Assembly (NCBI RefSeq): GCF_004366715.1
Contig: NZ_SOQZ01000001.1
Location: 868,001 to 932,000 of the forward strand
Source: Meridianimaribacter flavus
GTDB lineage: Bacteria; Bacteroidota; Bacteroidia; Flavobacteriales; Flavobacteriaceae
Length of the DNA: 64,000 nt
Direction of reading: 5' to 3'
The position numbers and the translations under genes were made by a program. Shown piece after piece: positions 1 to 7,535 of the stretch. Numbering within the stretch: position 1 is the first letter of the stretch; each line of letters starts with the position of its first letter. Below the pieces are notes generated by a model, which worked only from the letters and a program-made list of their open reading frames with translations, was not told the origin of the DNA and ran no database searches.

Positions 1-219
1 TAAAGCAAAATGTACAGCTTTATTTATTTTTATTTCTGAATTTGGACGAGGAATAAGATGAAGCTGTTTGCCTTCATTTAATGATAGCCATCTCGTTTCA
101 GAATTAGAAGCCGTATTTTCAATTTCTTTAAGTTGAAGCACGTTTTGATAAAACTGAACAGACTCGTCTACATCTTTTACTGAAAGCGCTATATGATTAA
201 ATGAAAAGGTGTGTGTCAT
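1..219 (-). CDS. VOC (glyoxalase/bleomycin-resistance) family protein, 3' part missing
   Basis: The minus-strand frame begins with ATG at 219 and stays open to the window edge, giving 73 residues. The start MTHTFSFNHIALSVKDVDESVQF is typical of the first beta-alpha-beta unit of vicinal-oxygen-chelate proteins, with His9 in the position of a metal ligand and a VKDVDESVQFY helix. A second strand pattern (RWLSL, QLHLI) follows. VOC proteins are metal-dependent lyases, isomerases, dioxygenases or resistance proteins, so the substrate cannot be named from half a domain. The gene runs off the window, so length and C-terminal ligands are unknown. The family call is fairly safe; the function is open. 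Confidence 0.75.
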   Translation of the reverse strand, partial: MTHTFSFNHIALSVKDVDESVQFYQNVLQLKEIENTASNSETRWLSLNEGKQLHLIPRPNSEIKINKAVHFAL

Positions 220-259
220 TATCTTATTAATTCTTCATTAAGTTGTTAGTAAATGTTTA

Positions 260-697
260 TTATAGGTAATTAAAGAATAACTCAACAAAAACACCAAGAA
301 CAACACTTAATATTGCAGTTAAATTAGATAAAGGTTTTAATTTAAATGTGTTTGCAAATGCAAGCCATAAACACAGCAGCGCACAAATTGATAAAATTAT
401 TGTTCCGTATAAAGGTACTATGCTATTGAAAAGACCTATTAGATTAAAAATAGGGTCTAGCAAAGCAGTAAACCCAAAAAGGGCTAAAGTAAAGTTTGTC
501 TTTTTATGTCCTATAAATAGGTAATAACTCGCAGCTAAAAGCTCAACACTAATAGCCAAAGGACCAAATTGGTTATAGTATTCTCTTTTAAAATACGCTT
601 CTAATCCTTGAGGAAATTCAATTTTTGATATAAAAGCAACACTTAAAGAAATCCCAACAATCAAAAGTGATAATGCAATAATTTTTCTTTTTTTCAT
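260..697 (-). CDS. Small membrane protein, unknown function
   Basis: This 145-residue protein is almost entirely hydrophobic, with about four membrane spans: residues about 7-24, 45-62, 70-90 and 95-140, the last probably two helices. The N-terminal MKKRK cluster suggests the first span is inserted with a cytosolic N-terminus rather than cleaved. No domain or motif was recognised. It lies in a minus-strand series of accessory genes whose spacers hold related repeats. Its upstream spacer (698-869) carries one copy of a 37-bp repeat. It is a real gene by its coherent membrane topology and start; the role is unknown. Confidence 0.6.
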   Translation of the reverse strand: MKKRKIIALSLLIVGISLSVAFISKIEFPQGLEAYFKREYYNQFGPLAISVELLAASYYLFIGHKKTNFTLALFGFTALLDPIFNLIGLFNSIVPLYGTIILSICALLCLWLAFANTFKLKPLSNLTAILSVVLGVFVELFFNYL

Positions 698-763
698 AAG
701 GTCTTTCTAAATGTTTTACAATGGTTTGGCTATGAGAGTTATGTAATTTAGTAAATAAAAACC

Positions 764-800
764 GAATAGAAAATCTGTGAGTTTAGTCGTTTCGAAATTT
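764..800. repeat. 37-bp intergenic repeat, copy 1
   Basis: The stretch starting GAATAGAAAATCTGTGAG and ending CGTTTCGAAATTT recurs at 1513-1549 with a single T/C difference (36 of 37 identical). Both copies lie in the spacer upstream of a small minus-strand unknown gene. The shared sequence is AT-rich but specific enough that chance is unlikely. Confidence 0.75.
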
Positions 801-869
801 GGGGTAGACGAGAATCTATTTGCGGATAGGCAAGCAAGTAGTTATTAAAGGTCATTGTGAGCTACTGCT

Positions 870-1427
870 TTAGTGTTTGTTTTCAGTTTGCAATAACTCT
901 TTTAAAGGTCTTCTTAGTTTTTTATAGTCCTCTGGCATTTGAAGAAATGGCTCAATGGTAAAAGTAATTGTGTTTTTTGCATTGAAAACCCAATAGTTTC
1001 CTTTTAATTTTCCGTCATCAGTCTTAATATTATCCAGAGGAATATTGTTAATTGAAAATTCATTTTTTTCTTCACTATACCAAATTCCTAATGCTTCTAA
1101 ATCTTTTTCTTTAATATAATTGAGTGTTAAATGTGGTTGGATTACATTGTTGATAGTTTTTAAATTAAAGCTTTTAACAGGAAAATTATTTAATTCTTTT
1201 GACCAAGCTGTGTTTTTTCTTTTCACATCAAGAATTTTATTCCACTGTTCCAGTACTAGTGTACTATCCTTTTTTGTCTGTATAACTGTAAATAAACCTT
1301 CTTGGATAATTTCAATTTTTTTATTTTGAGGGTATATAGTTATGGTGGTTTTCTCAGAAGCTATTCTACCATCTTCAATTCCAAAAAAAGAAGCCAATGC
1401 AAAGAATAATATTTTTATTTGTTCCAT
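870..1427 (-). CDS. Hypothetical protein, possibly exported
   Basis: The product is 185 residues with a hydrophobic N-terminus (IKILFFALASFFG) that could be a poor signal peptide or anchor, followed by a soluble, beta-rich and charged region. The middle has alternating hydrophobic strands (TTITIYPQNKKIEIIQ, LFTVIQTKKDSTLVL) and the C-terminus is basic and helical. No family was recognised. It sits between two repeat-bearing spacers in the minus-strand accessory series. A 69-codon plus-strand frame inside it is judged a shadow. That it is a gene is likely; the function is unknown. Confidence 0.55.
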   Translation of the reverse strand: MEQIKILFFALASFFGIEDGRIASEKTTITIYPQNKKIEIIQEGLFTVIQTKKDSTLVLEQWNKILDVKRKNTAWSKELNNFPVKSFNLKTINNVIQPHLTLNYIKEKDLEALGIWYSEEKNEFSINNIPLDNIKTDDGKLKGNYWVFNAKNTITFTIEPFLQMPEDYKKLRRPLKELLQTENKH

Positions 1428-1512
1428 TTATCGTTCGGTTTTTTAATTAGCGGTCAAGTTTAGCGACTATGAGTAGTTGCTTGTTTAAGCAACTAATTTA
1501 GAAATACAAGCT

Positions 1513-1549
1513 GAATAGAAAATCTGTGAGTCTAGTCGTTTCGAAATTT
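1513..1549. repeat. 37-bp intergenic repeat, copy 2
   Basis: This is the second copy of the repeat at 764-800, in the same orientation, with one substitution. It lies in the spacer 1428-1647 between the esterase gene and the 185-residue unknown. The flanking bases (short GAAAT/ACAAGCTG blocks) do not match the first copy, so the conserved unit seems to be about 37 bp. Confidence 0.75.
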
Positions 1550-1647
1550 AGAAATAGCAGGCTGAAGACTAGCATTAAATTATGTAAGCGGCTGGTGCCT
1601 AAACCGTTTCCTGATTTGTATGGCTTATATATATTGTTAGTCTTTGT

Positions 1648-2904
1648 TTATTTTTTATTTAGAGCTTCAATTCTTTCTTTATAGTAATCGTCACCACTCA
1701 TTTCATAAGCCTTTTTTAAGTATTTTAAGGCATTCTCTTTGTCATTTTGAGATTCATAATACTCAGCCATCGAATCATAAGCATTTGCACTTGTTGGATT
1801 GTATTTAATATTCATTTCAAAAAACATTAATGCCTTCTTAGGTTGACCCATTTGCATATTCATGTAGCCATAACCATTTAGCATTTCGTCTATCATAGGT
1901 GCAGTAGGAACACCAAAATGTTCAGTATAGATTTGTTCCTGCTCCTTCAATAGCGAAACCAATTCTTCTATTGGTGTTTGTGGATTATTATATTTTTGAG
2001 GAGATTTAAACTGATACCATTCAAAAAGAAAAATCAACCCATCTCTTATAGATGGTAACGGAACTGTACCATGTAAATCTTCATTATAAACCTTCCATGA
2101 AAAATTTAATCCATTCTGTTTTTGAGATTTAGCAAAATTTGAAAACTCAATGATTGAACGCGCAAACAAAGTAAATTCTGAAGAGTCATCCATAATATTC
2201 TCCATGGTTATGTCTTCATTCCACATATGTAGCTGCTCTGCTGCTAAAGACACAAAGAGAGATTTGCCTTCATAACTTTCTGTACTCAATTTTGCTTTTG
2301 CTTCCTTCAATAATTTTTGGTCGTCCCAATCCAAACTTGGATCTATAGCTATATAATTTTGAAAGAGATGTTTATGATTAACCAACATATTTAAAGTAAA
2401 CAAACCAGCATAAGAATGCCCAATTAAGGTACGATAAGGAATGGTTGGATACTTATTATCAATATGTGGTATGAGTTCCTTTTCCATAAATTTAGTAAAG
2501 GTTTCTGCACCCCCAGTTTCACGATCAAATGCGCTACCACGTCTCATTTTTATTTGTGAAGTAGTTAAATCTCTTGTTCGGTTGTTGCGATTAGAAATCC
2601 CAACAAGTATCATGTGTGGAAGGTAATGTCCCCAATAATTATCATAAACAGTTTCTAAAGTGCTTTCTAGTGAAAATCCGTCCATTAAATAAATAACAGC
2701 ATATTTTTCGTCACTATCTGGTTGAAAATTATCTGGTAATCTTACCCAAAAGTCACGGCTTTCTCCTAAAGTTTTAGAAAATATGGAATCTACTATTCGG
2801 TTTTGAAATTGCGCTGTTTGGGACTCAGCTGTTTGTGCAATTGCACCTTGATTTACTATTAAAGGAGATGCAATAAATACTAATAAGTAGAGGTAATACT
2901 TCAT
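1648..2904 (-). CDS. Secreted alpha/beta-hydrolase esterase (esterase D/IroE type) with C-terminal TPR
   Basis: The 418-residue protein has a signal peptide of about 23 residues (hydrophobic stretch ending AIAQ). An esterase D-like alpha/beta-hydrolase domain (about 35-300) follows, with the nucleophile elbow GHSYAG (Ser164), an acidic residue in the AIDPSLDWDD region and a His in LHGTVPLPS near 280. About residues 340-415 form TPR-like helices (MFFEMNIKYNPTSANAYDSMAEYY). The family hydrolyses esters, including siderophore and acyl esters; the substrate cannot be inferred here. It is likely periplasmic. The upstream spacer (2905-3213) holds an attC-like element. The family call is strong; the substrate is unknown. 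Confidence 0.85.
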   Translation of the reverse strand: MKYYLYLLVFIASPLIVNQGAIAQTAESQTAQFQNRIVDSIFSKTLGESRDFWVRLPDNFQPDSDEKYAVIYLMDGFSLESTLETVYDNYWGHYLPHMILVGISNRNNRTRDLTTSQIKMRRGSAFDRETGGAETFTKFMEKELIPHIDNKYPTIPYRTLIGHSYAGLFTLNMLVNHKHLFQNYIAIDPSLDWDDQKLLKEAKAKLSTESYEGKSLFVSLAAEQLHMWNEDITMENIMDDSSEFTLFARSIIEFSNFAKSQKQNGLNFSWKVYNEDLHGTVPLPSIRDGLIFLFEWYQFKSPQKYNNPQTPIEELVSLLKEQEQIYTEHFGVPTAPMIDEMLNGYGYMNMQMGQPKKALMFFEMNIKYNPTSANAYDSMAEYYESQNDKENALKYLKKAYEMSGDDYYKERIEALNKK

Positions 2905-3213
2905 TATTTTGGTTTGAATTTAAATGCTAATAAATACATACGCTAAACTAAATGTTTACTTTGATTATTTGTTGTTGGTAATAAAGGCTAACGTGTTTGT
3001 ATAAGATTAGTTACTTGGTTTAGGATGTAATTTAGCAAATTTTCATAAGTAGGCTATAATTGGCAATTAATTTATACTTTGTTATGTGCTGGGTTTTTTC
3101 TTTTCTGACATTTTATTTATTATTTCAGTTATTTTTTCACTTCCGATTATTACACTTCACAGAATTTAAATTCGTTCCTACTATCAATTTATGATAAAAA
3201 CAGCAAGTGTGTT
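2905..3213. other. 309-bp spacer between esterase gene and trmL
   Basis: No protein-coding frame of convincing quality was seen. The spacer contains a structured element (2977-3090) related to those between the genes at 48.9-51.2 kb. The remainder is AT-rich and includes the upstream region of the esterase gene. Confidence 0.5.
2977..3090 (-). repeat. attC-like element A1
   Basis: Read on the minus strand it starts near ATAACAAAGTATA, carries GCCTACTTATGAAAAT (3039-3054) followed by a short hairpin AATTT-GCT-AAATT, and ends ATACAAACACGTTAGCC. The core GCCTACTTnTGAAAAT matches element A2 (49352-49367) at 15 of 16 positions. The outer ends AAC...GTT are arranged as in integron attC sites, but a canonical GTTRRRY core is not present. 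No integrase is in view. Confidence 0.5.
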
Positions 3214-3672
3214 TTATTTAGAGCCTAATTGTCTTAAGCCTTCATAAACCACTACGCTAACCGCATTGGCTAGGTTTAAACTGCGTATGTGCTTGCTATA
3301 CAATGGAATTTTAAATAGTGAGTCTTCATTGTTTTGGGTGATGTGTTTAGGGAGTCCAACTGACTCTTTTCCAAAAACCAAAAACAAGTCGTCTTTAAAA
3401 GGAATGTCCCAATATTGTTGCTTGCCATGACTAGACAAATACACCATGTTTGCAGTTTTGTTTTTAGTGAAAAAATCGTCAATGTCATCATAATAAACAA
3501 TATCCAAGTGTTGCCAGTAGTCTAATCCTGCACGTTTTAATCGACTGTCATCTATTTCAAAACCAAAAGGTTTTACCAAGTGCAATGTAGAGCCAGTAGC
3601 TAATGCTAACCTACCAATATTACCTGTGTTGTTTGGAATTTCAGGTTCTATAAGAACAATATTTAAAGACAT
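3214..3672 (-). CDS. trmL: tRNA (cytidine(34)-2'-O)-methyltransferase TrmL
   Basis: The 152-residue length is the usual size of the minimal SPOUT methyltransferase TrmL, which 2'-O-methylates the wobble base of leucine tRNAs using SAM. The family signatures are in order: NIVLIEPEIPNNTGNIGR at the N-terminus, LVFGKESVGLP near 118 and IRSLNLANAVSVVVYEGLRQL at the C-terminus, which form the knotted SAM site. It is cytosolic and apparently monocistronic. The ATG at 3672 fits the conserved start. A 74-codon shadow frame inside it is not a gene. Confidence 0.93.
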   Translation of the reverse strand: MSLNIVLIEPEIPNNTGNIGRLALATGSTLHLVKPFGFEIDDSRLKRAGLDYWQHLDIVYYDDIDDFFTKNKTANMVYLSSHGKQQYWDIPFKDDLFLVFGKESVGLPKHITQNNEDSLFKIPLYSKHIRSLNLANAVSVVVYEGLRQLGSK

Positions 3673-3708
3673 TAAAATGATTTTTTTTGAACTGTATAAA
3701 TATAAAAT

Positions 3709-3732
3709 AACCTATTCTTAATCGAATAGGCT
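3709..3732 (-). terminator. Possible terminator after the small ORF downstream of trpA
   Basis: AACCTATTC and GAATAGGCT form a 9-bp stem (one G-T type mismatch) around a 6-nt loop. On the minus strand it is followed by a T-rich run (TTATTTTAT). It lies just beyond the stop of the 47-codon ORF, so it may end trp-operon transcription. The U-tract is imperfect. Confidence 0.4.
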
Positions 3733-3762
3733 ATTTGTACTTTTTATAAAAAACTACAACAA

Positions 3763-3906
3763 TTAGTTTTTGTTTTGTTGTTTCTTTATAGTGCTTTCAT
3801 CAATATCAAACTGGTTGGTGTTTTGGTTAACATCGCCAGTTGGATTTAACGGATTGCTTTGTTTTTTCTTTGGTTTAAATTTTCTTTTGTCTTCAATAAT
3901 TCCCAT
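3763..3906 (-). CDS. Small basic hydrophilic protein, 47 residues, downstream of trpA
   Basis: An ATG at 3906 opens a 47-codon frame on the minus strand ending TAA at 3763. The product begins MGIIEDKRKFKPKKK and continues with a polar Asn/Gln/Lys-rich sequence, with no membrane segment or signal peptide. The reading frame fills the gap between trpA and a hairpin terminator, in the same orientation as the trp operon, 76 bp after trpA. The plus-strand frame here (3770-3952) looks like its shadow, being rich in F/L/S from reversed Lys codons. Function is unknown. Confidence 0.5.
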   Translation of the reverse strand: MGIIEDKRKFKPKKKQSNPLNPTGDVNQNTNQFDIDESTIKKQQNKN

Positions 3907-3982
3907 AATTCATTTGATGTTTTTATCGTTCATCAATAATATAAGAAATTGAAGTCAAAATTCTATTAAAATTATCTTAAAA

Positions 3983-4750
3983 TCAGCTAATTATAGATTT
4001 TATAAAGTTTGGGATTGTACTAATGCCGTTTTGGTTTAAATGCTTTATAAACGCACTGCCAATAATAGCACCTTTAGCATAAGTGGTTGCTTGCGTAAAT
4101 GTTTCACTATTACTTATTCCAAACCCAACAATTTGAGGGTTTTTAAGGACCATGTCATTTATGCGTTTAAAATAGTTTAATTGCTCATCACCAAATCCTG
4201 TTTTTGCTCCTGTCGTACTTGCGCTACTAACCATATAAATAAATCCATTAGACACCGAATCGATGTAACGAATGCGTTCATCACTAGTTTGAGGTGTGAT
4301 TAAAAACACGTTTGTTAGTCCGTATTTTTCAAAAGTAGCTTGATATTCTTCATGATAAACATCCACAGGAAGATCTGGAATAATTAATCCATCAATGCCA
4401 ATTTCATGACATTTCTTACAGAAGTTTTCCACGCCATATTGAAGCATTGGATTGAAATAACCCATAATAATTAGTGGAATAGAAACCGTTTTTCTAATAT
4501 CTTTTAACTGATTAAAAAGTACTTCGGTAGTCATTCCGTTTTTTAACGCTTGGGTAGAACTTGCTTGTATGGTTGGTCCATCAGCTAAAGGATCGCTAAA
4601 CGGTAAACCAATTTCAATCATATCTACACCACTGTTTTCAAGCGATTCAATAATAGAAACTGTATCGTTAAGGCTTGGATATCCTGCTGTAAAGTATATG
4701 GATAGTAACTTTTTGTCTTCGTTTAGTTTATGTTGAATTCTATTCATCAT
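3983..4750 (-). CDS. trpA: Tryptophan synthase alpha subunit
   Basis: The product is 255 residues, a TIM barrel that cleaves indole-3-glycerol phosphate to indole and glyceraldehyde-3-phosphate and passes indole to TrpB. Catalytic residues are in place: Glu46 in DMIEIGLPFSDP and Asp57 in LADGPTIQ. The phosphate-binding loop GFGISNSE lies near 213. It is the last trp gene. Its ATG overlaps the trpB stop by one base (TAATG), a sign of translational coupling. A second ATG directly follows, so the start could be one codon later. Confidence 0.96.
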   Translation of the reverse strand: MMNRIQHKLNEDKKLLSIYFTAGYPSLNDTVSIIESLENSGVDMIEIGLPFSDPLADGPTIQASSTQALKNGMTTEVLFNQLKDIRKTVSIPLIIMGYFNPMLQYGVENFCKKCHEIGIDGLIIPDLPVDVYHEEYQATFEKYGLTNVFLITPQTSDERIRYIDSVSNGFIYMVSSASTTGAKTGFGDEQLNYFKRINDMVLKNPQIVGFGISNSETFTQATTYAKGAIIGSAFIKHLNQNGISTIPNFIKSIIS

Positions 4751-5931
4751 TATAAATTAAAATGCTTAATATAGGTTTCTAAATCTTTGTCACCACGACC
4801 AGACAAACTCACAACAACAATAGCATCAGGTTTAAAGGTCTTTTGTTCAAAAACAGCCAAAGCGTGAGAGCTTTCAATAGCAGGAATAATACCTTCCAGC
4901 TTACAAAGTTCTAAACCTGCATTCATTGCTTGGTCGTCTGTTATGGCAATAAACTCAGCACGACCAGAAGCATACAAATGTGCATGCATTGGTCCAACTC
5001 CTGGATAATCCAGTCCAGCCGAAATAGAATAAGGCTCAGTAATTTGACCATCGTTGGTTTGCATAAGTAGGGTTTTGCTTCCGTGGATAATTCCCATTTT
5101 ACCTAATACTGAAGTTGCAGCGCTTTCGCCAGAATTTACACCATGACCAGCAGCTTCTACAGCTATAAGATTCACATTTTCATCATCTAAAAAATGATAA
5201 TAAGCACCAGCAGCATTACTGCCACCACCAACACAAGCAATAACATGGTCAGGTGTTTCTGTGTCTTCGTGTGTTTTTAGTTGTGATTTTATTTCCTCTG
5301 AAACCACACTTTGAAATCTTGCCACCATATCAGGATAAGGGTGTGGACCAACCACACTACCAATTATATAGTGTGTATTTACAGGATTGCTAATCCAGTC
5401 TCTTATGGCTTCATTTGTAGCATCTTTTAAGGTTTTGCTTCCTGAAGTTGCAGGAACAACTGTAGCACCAAGCATTTTCATTCTGGCAACATTAGGCGCT
5501 TGTCGAGCAATATCAATTTCTCCCATGTACACAATACATTCCAATCCCATTAATGCGCAAACTGTTGCAGTTGCAACACCATGTTGTCCTGCTCCAGTTT
5601 CGGCAATAATTCGGGTTTTGCCAAGGCGTTTTGCCATAAGAATTTGGCCAATAGTATTATTGATTTTATGCGCTCCTGTATGGTTAAGGTCTTCGCGTTT
5701 GAGGTAAATTTTAGTATTGTATTTTTCTGAAAGTCGCTTAGCAAAATAGAGTGGTGAAGGACGACCAACGTAGTCTTTTAAAAGCTGATTGAACTCTGCT
5801 TTAAAATCGGGTTCGTTCATTACTTTAAGATAGTTTTGTCGTAACTCTTCTACATTTGGATATAGCATCTCAGGTATGAATGCGCCTCCAAATTCTCCGT
5901 AATAGCCTTTTTCGTTTACATTATAACTCAT
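4750..5931 (-). CDS. trpB: Tryptophan synthase beta subunit
   Basis: The 393-residue PLP enzyme condenses indole with serine to make tryptophan. The PLP lysine lies in [11 protein letters not shown] near residue 86, the phosphate-cradle loop is [10 protein letters not shown] near 230, and the sequence starts with the conserved [13 protein letters not shown] motif. The length and motifs are those of the classical TrpB1 form that pairs with TrpA. It is cytosolic, in the trp operon between trpF and trpA. Plus-strand and frame-shifted ORFs inside it are shadows. Confidence 0.97.
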   Translation of the reverse strand: MSYNVNEKGYYGEFGGAFIPEMLYPNVEELRQNYLKVMNEPDFKAEFNQLLKDYVGRPSPLYFAKRLSEKYNTKIYLKREDLNHTGAHKINNTIGQILMAKRLGKTRIIAETGAGQHGVATATVCALMGLECIVYMGEIDIARQAPNVARMKMLGATVVPATSGSKTLKDATNEAIRDWISNPVNTHYIIGSVVGPHPYPDMVARFQSVVSEEIKSQLKTHEDTETPDHVIACVGGGSNAAGAYYHFLDDENVNLIAVEAAGHGVNSGESAATSVLGKMGIIHGSKTLLMQTNDGQITEPYSISAGLDYPGVGPMHAHLYASGRAEFIAITDDQAMNAGLELCKLEGIIPAIESSHALAVFEQKTFKPDAIVVVSLSGRGDKDLETYIKHFNL

Positions 5932-5946
5932 AGTTGTTTTTTTTTG

Positions 5947-5973
5947 GTCATGCTGTGTCGAGCTCAGAATGAC
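5947..5973. repeat. Palindromic repeat at trpB-trpF junction
   Basis: GTCATGCTG (5947-5955) and CAGAATGAC (5965-5973) form an imperfect stem around TGTCGAGCT. The element covers the trpF stop codon, so the last trpF codons (Leu-Ser-Phe-stop) are spelled by the repeat. The GTCAT...ATGAC pattern recurs elsewhere in the window (for example 52056-52077). Confidence 0.65.
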
Positions 5974-6614
5974 AAATCAGTTTTAAATGTTGCTAGTTCT
6001 TCTAAATTTTTTAAGCCTGCTTCTATCTCGAACTTGCTATTAACATCAAGCGCATAGCAGTATTTAGATTTTGGACTCCCTAGGAATGATTTAATATTTT
6101 CGGTTTCGTTTAAACTAATACCACCACTTAAAAAATACGGTTTTTGTGATGGATAATTGCTTAATACTTCCCAGTTGAAGGTGTAACCATTACCTCCTGG
6201 TAATTGCCCTTTAGTATCAAAAAGAAAGTAATTGCAAACTGCTTCGTAGGGTTTTAAAACGTCAAAATTAAATTCGTTTTTTATTGAAAATACTTTAATG
6301 ATTTCAATAGTATTGTCATTTGGTTCTCGACTGCGCTCGAACTGATATTTAATTTCATTGCAAAAATCAGCAGATTCATTTCCATGAAGCTGTATAGCGT
6401 TAAGCTTGTGTGTTTTTACTTTTGATAAAATATAATCTATTTCAGCATCTACAAAAACACCTACTTTTTTTATTGCTTTCGGAAGTTCAGGGATGTTACC
6501 ATCAAAATATCTTTTGGATTGCTTATAGAAAATAAAACCAAGATAGTCAGGTTGCAAGTTGGCAACTTGAGTAATGTTATCTTGATATTTCATTCCGCAT
6601 ATTTTGAGTTTCAT
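5964..6614 (-). CDS. trpF: Phosphoribosylanthranilate isomerase with a repeat-derived insertion
   Basis: The 216-residue product is a TIM-barrel isomerase that converts N-(5-phosphoribosyl)anthranilate to Cd[11 protein letters not shown] at the start holds the catalytic Cys6; NAIQLHGNE lies near 72-80; the phosphate loop FLSGGISL is near the C-terminus. An ATG at 6626 in frame is less likely because it lies within a repeat fragment (TGTCATTCTGA), so the ATG at 6614 was chosen. Residues about 91-101 ([11 protein letters not shown]) are encoded by a palindromic intergenic-type repeat at 6312-6345 and fall between the LHG strand and the next strand IEIIKVFS. The last three residues also come from a repeat. 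Confidence 0.92.
   Translation of the reverse strand: MKLKICGMKYQDNITQVANLQPDYLGFIFYKQSKRYFDGNIPELPKAIKKVGVFVDAEIDYILSKVKTHKLNAIQLHGNESADFCNEIKYQFERSREPNDNTIEIIKVFSIKNEFNFDVLKPYEAVCNYFLFDTKGQLPGGNGYTFNWEVLSNYPSQKPYFLSGGISLNETENIKSFLGSPKSKYCYALDVNSKFEIEAGLKNLEELATFKTDLSF
6312..6345. repeat. Repeat inserted in frame within trpF
   Basis: The plus-strand sequence reads TTGTCATT followed by GGTTCTCGACTGCGCTCGAA. CTCGACTGCGCTCGAA is an imperfect palindrome of the kind normally found between flavobacterial genes next to TGTCATTCTGA-type sequence. Here it is read through by trpF without frameshift. Confidence 0.65.
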
Positions 6615-6620
6615 GGTAAA

Positions 6621-6752
6621 TGTCATTCTGAATTTGATTTATCTTTTTGTTGCTTATGATGGATTCCGCATCAAGTGCGGAATGAAAAGTTGAACTTTTG
6701 ATAGGTTAGTTTTGTTTTCCATTTGAGTAAGGGTTCTCCTCCTTTGGAGGAG
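6621..6752. repeat. Palindromic repeats in trpC-trpF spacer
   Basis: The spacer holds three repeat-like units. TGTCATTCTGA at 6621 is a half-copy of the GTCAT family. ATTCCGCA-TCAAG-TGCGGAAT (6663-6683) is a perfect 8-bp stem. CTCCTCC-TTT-GGAGGAG (6736-6752) is a perfect 7-bp stem that abuts the trpC stop. The last codons of trpC (CTC CTC TAA) appear to be part of the third unit. None has a run of T long enough to be a convincing terminator, so transcription probably continues into trpF. Confidence 0.6.
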
Positions 6753-7535
6753 TTAGAGGAGGCTTTTAATAAATTCTTTAGCGTTTGCTCCAGGATTATT
6801 AGTTTTCATAAAGTTTTCGCCAATTAAAAACCCTTGATAACCATAGGTTTTAAGTGTTTGTATAGACTGAATGTCACTTATGCCACTTTCTGAAACTTTT
6901 ACAAACTCGTCAGGGATTTTAGTGCTAAGAGTTTTACTAGTGTCTAAACTTACTTCAAAAGTCTTAAGGTTGCGGTTATTTACACCTATCATATCAAGAC
7001 TAGGCATTATTGATTTTTGCAATTCATCTTCATTATGAACTTCTAACAGTACATCTAAGTTTAGGCTTTTTGCTAATTGAGAAAATTGTTTAATCTCTTC
7101 TTTGGTTAAAATGGCAGCAATAAGTAAAATTACATCTGCACCATAAGATTTAGCTTCAATAATTTGATATTCGTCAATAATAAACTCTTTTCTTAAAAGT
7201 GGTAGGTTGCAGCTAGCTCTAGCCACTATTAAATCGTCAAGAGAACCACCAAAATATTTTCCATCGGTTAGTACAGACATTCCGCAAACACCAGCATTTT
7301 CATAACCAGTTGCGACATCTTGTACATTTAAACCATTGTTGATAATTGATTTTGAAGGTGAGCGACGTTTGTGTTCAGCAATAATACCTGAAGAGCTGTT
7401 TTTTAGTTTTTCGGATAACGAAATCGTTGCTCTGTTAAACAGTTGCGAGCTTTCTAGTTGTTGTGTGCTTATCAAGGCTTTTTTTAAATCAACCTCTTTA
7501 CGTTTGTCAAATACTATTTTATCGAGTATATTCAT
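6753..7535 (-). CDS. trpC: Indole-3-glycerol phosphate synthase
   Basis: The 260-residue TIM barrel closes the indole ring from CdRP. The conserved elements are IIAEHKRRSPSKS near 51-63 with the catalytic Lys, RKEFIIDEYQI near 115-125, the IGVNNRNL strand near 182 and VSESGI near 213. It starts MNILDKIVFDKRKEV, a family-typical N-terminus. The ATG at 7535 overlaps the trpD stop by one base. The 3' end runs into a palindromic repeat. TrpC is a separate protein, not fused to TrpF. Confidence 0.96.
   Translation of the reverse strand: MNILDKIVFDKRKEVDLKKALISTQQLESSQLFNRATISLSEKLKNSSSGIIAEHKRRSPSKSIINNGLNVQDVATGYENAGVCGMSVLTDGKYFGGSLDDLIVARASCNLPLLRKEFIIDEYQIIEAKSYGADVILLIAAILTKEEIKQFSQLAKSLNLDVLLEVHNEDELQKSIMPSLDMIGVNNRNLKTFEVSLDTSKTLSTKIPDEFVKVSESGISDIQSIQTLKTYGYQGFLIGENFMKTNNPGANAKEFIKSLL

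Noticed and set aside
3770-3952. 60-codon plus-strand frame rich in F, L and S
   Set aside because: It mirrors the Lys-rich minus-strand ORF (3763-3906), lacks a sensible protein pattern and reads against the trp operon.
5387-5707. 106-codon plus-strand frame inside trpB
   Set aside because: It lies wholly inside a strongly conserved gene on the other strand and has no protein-like features.
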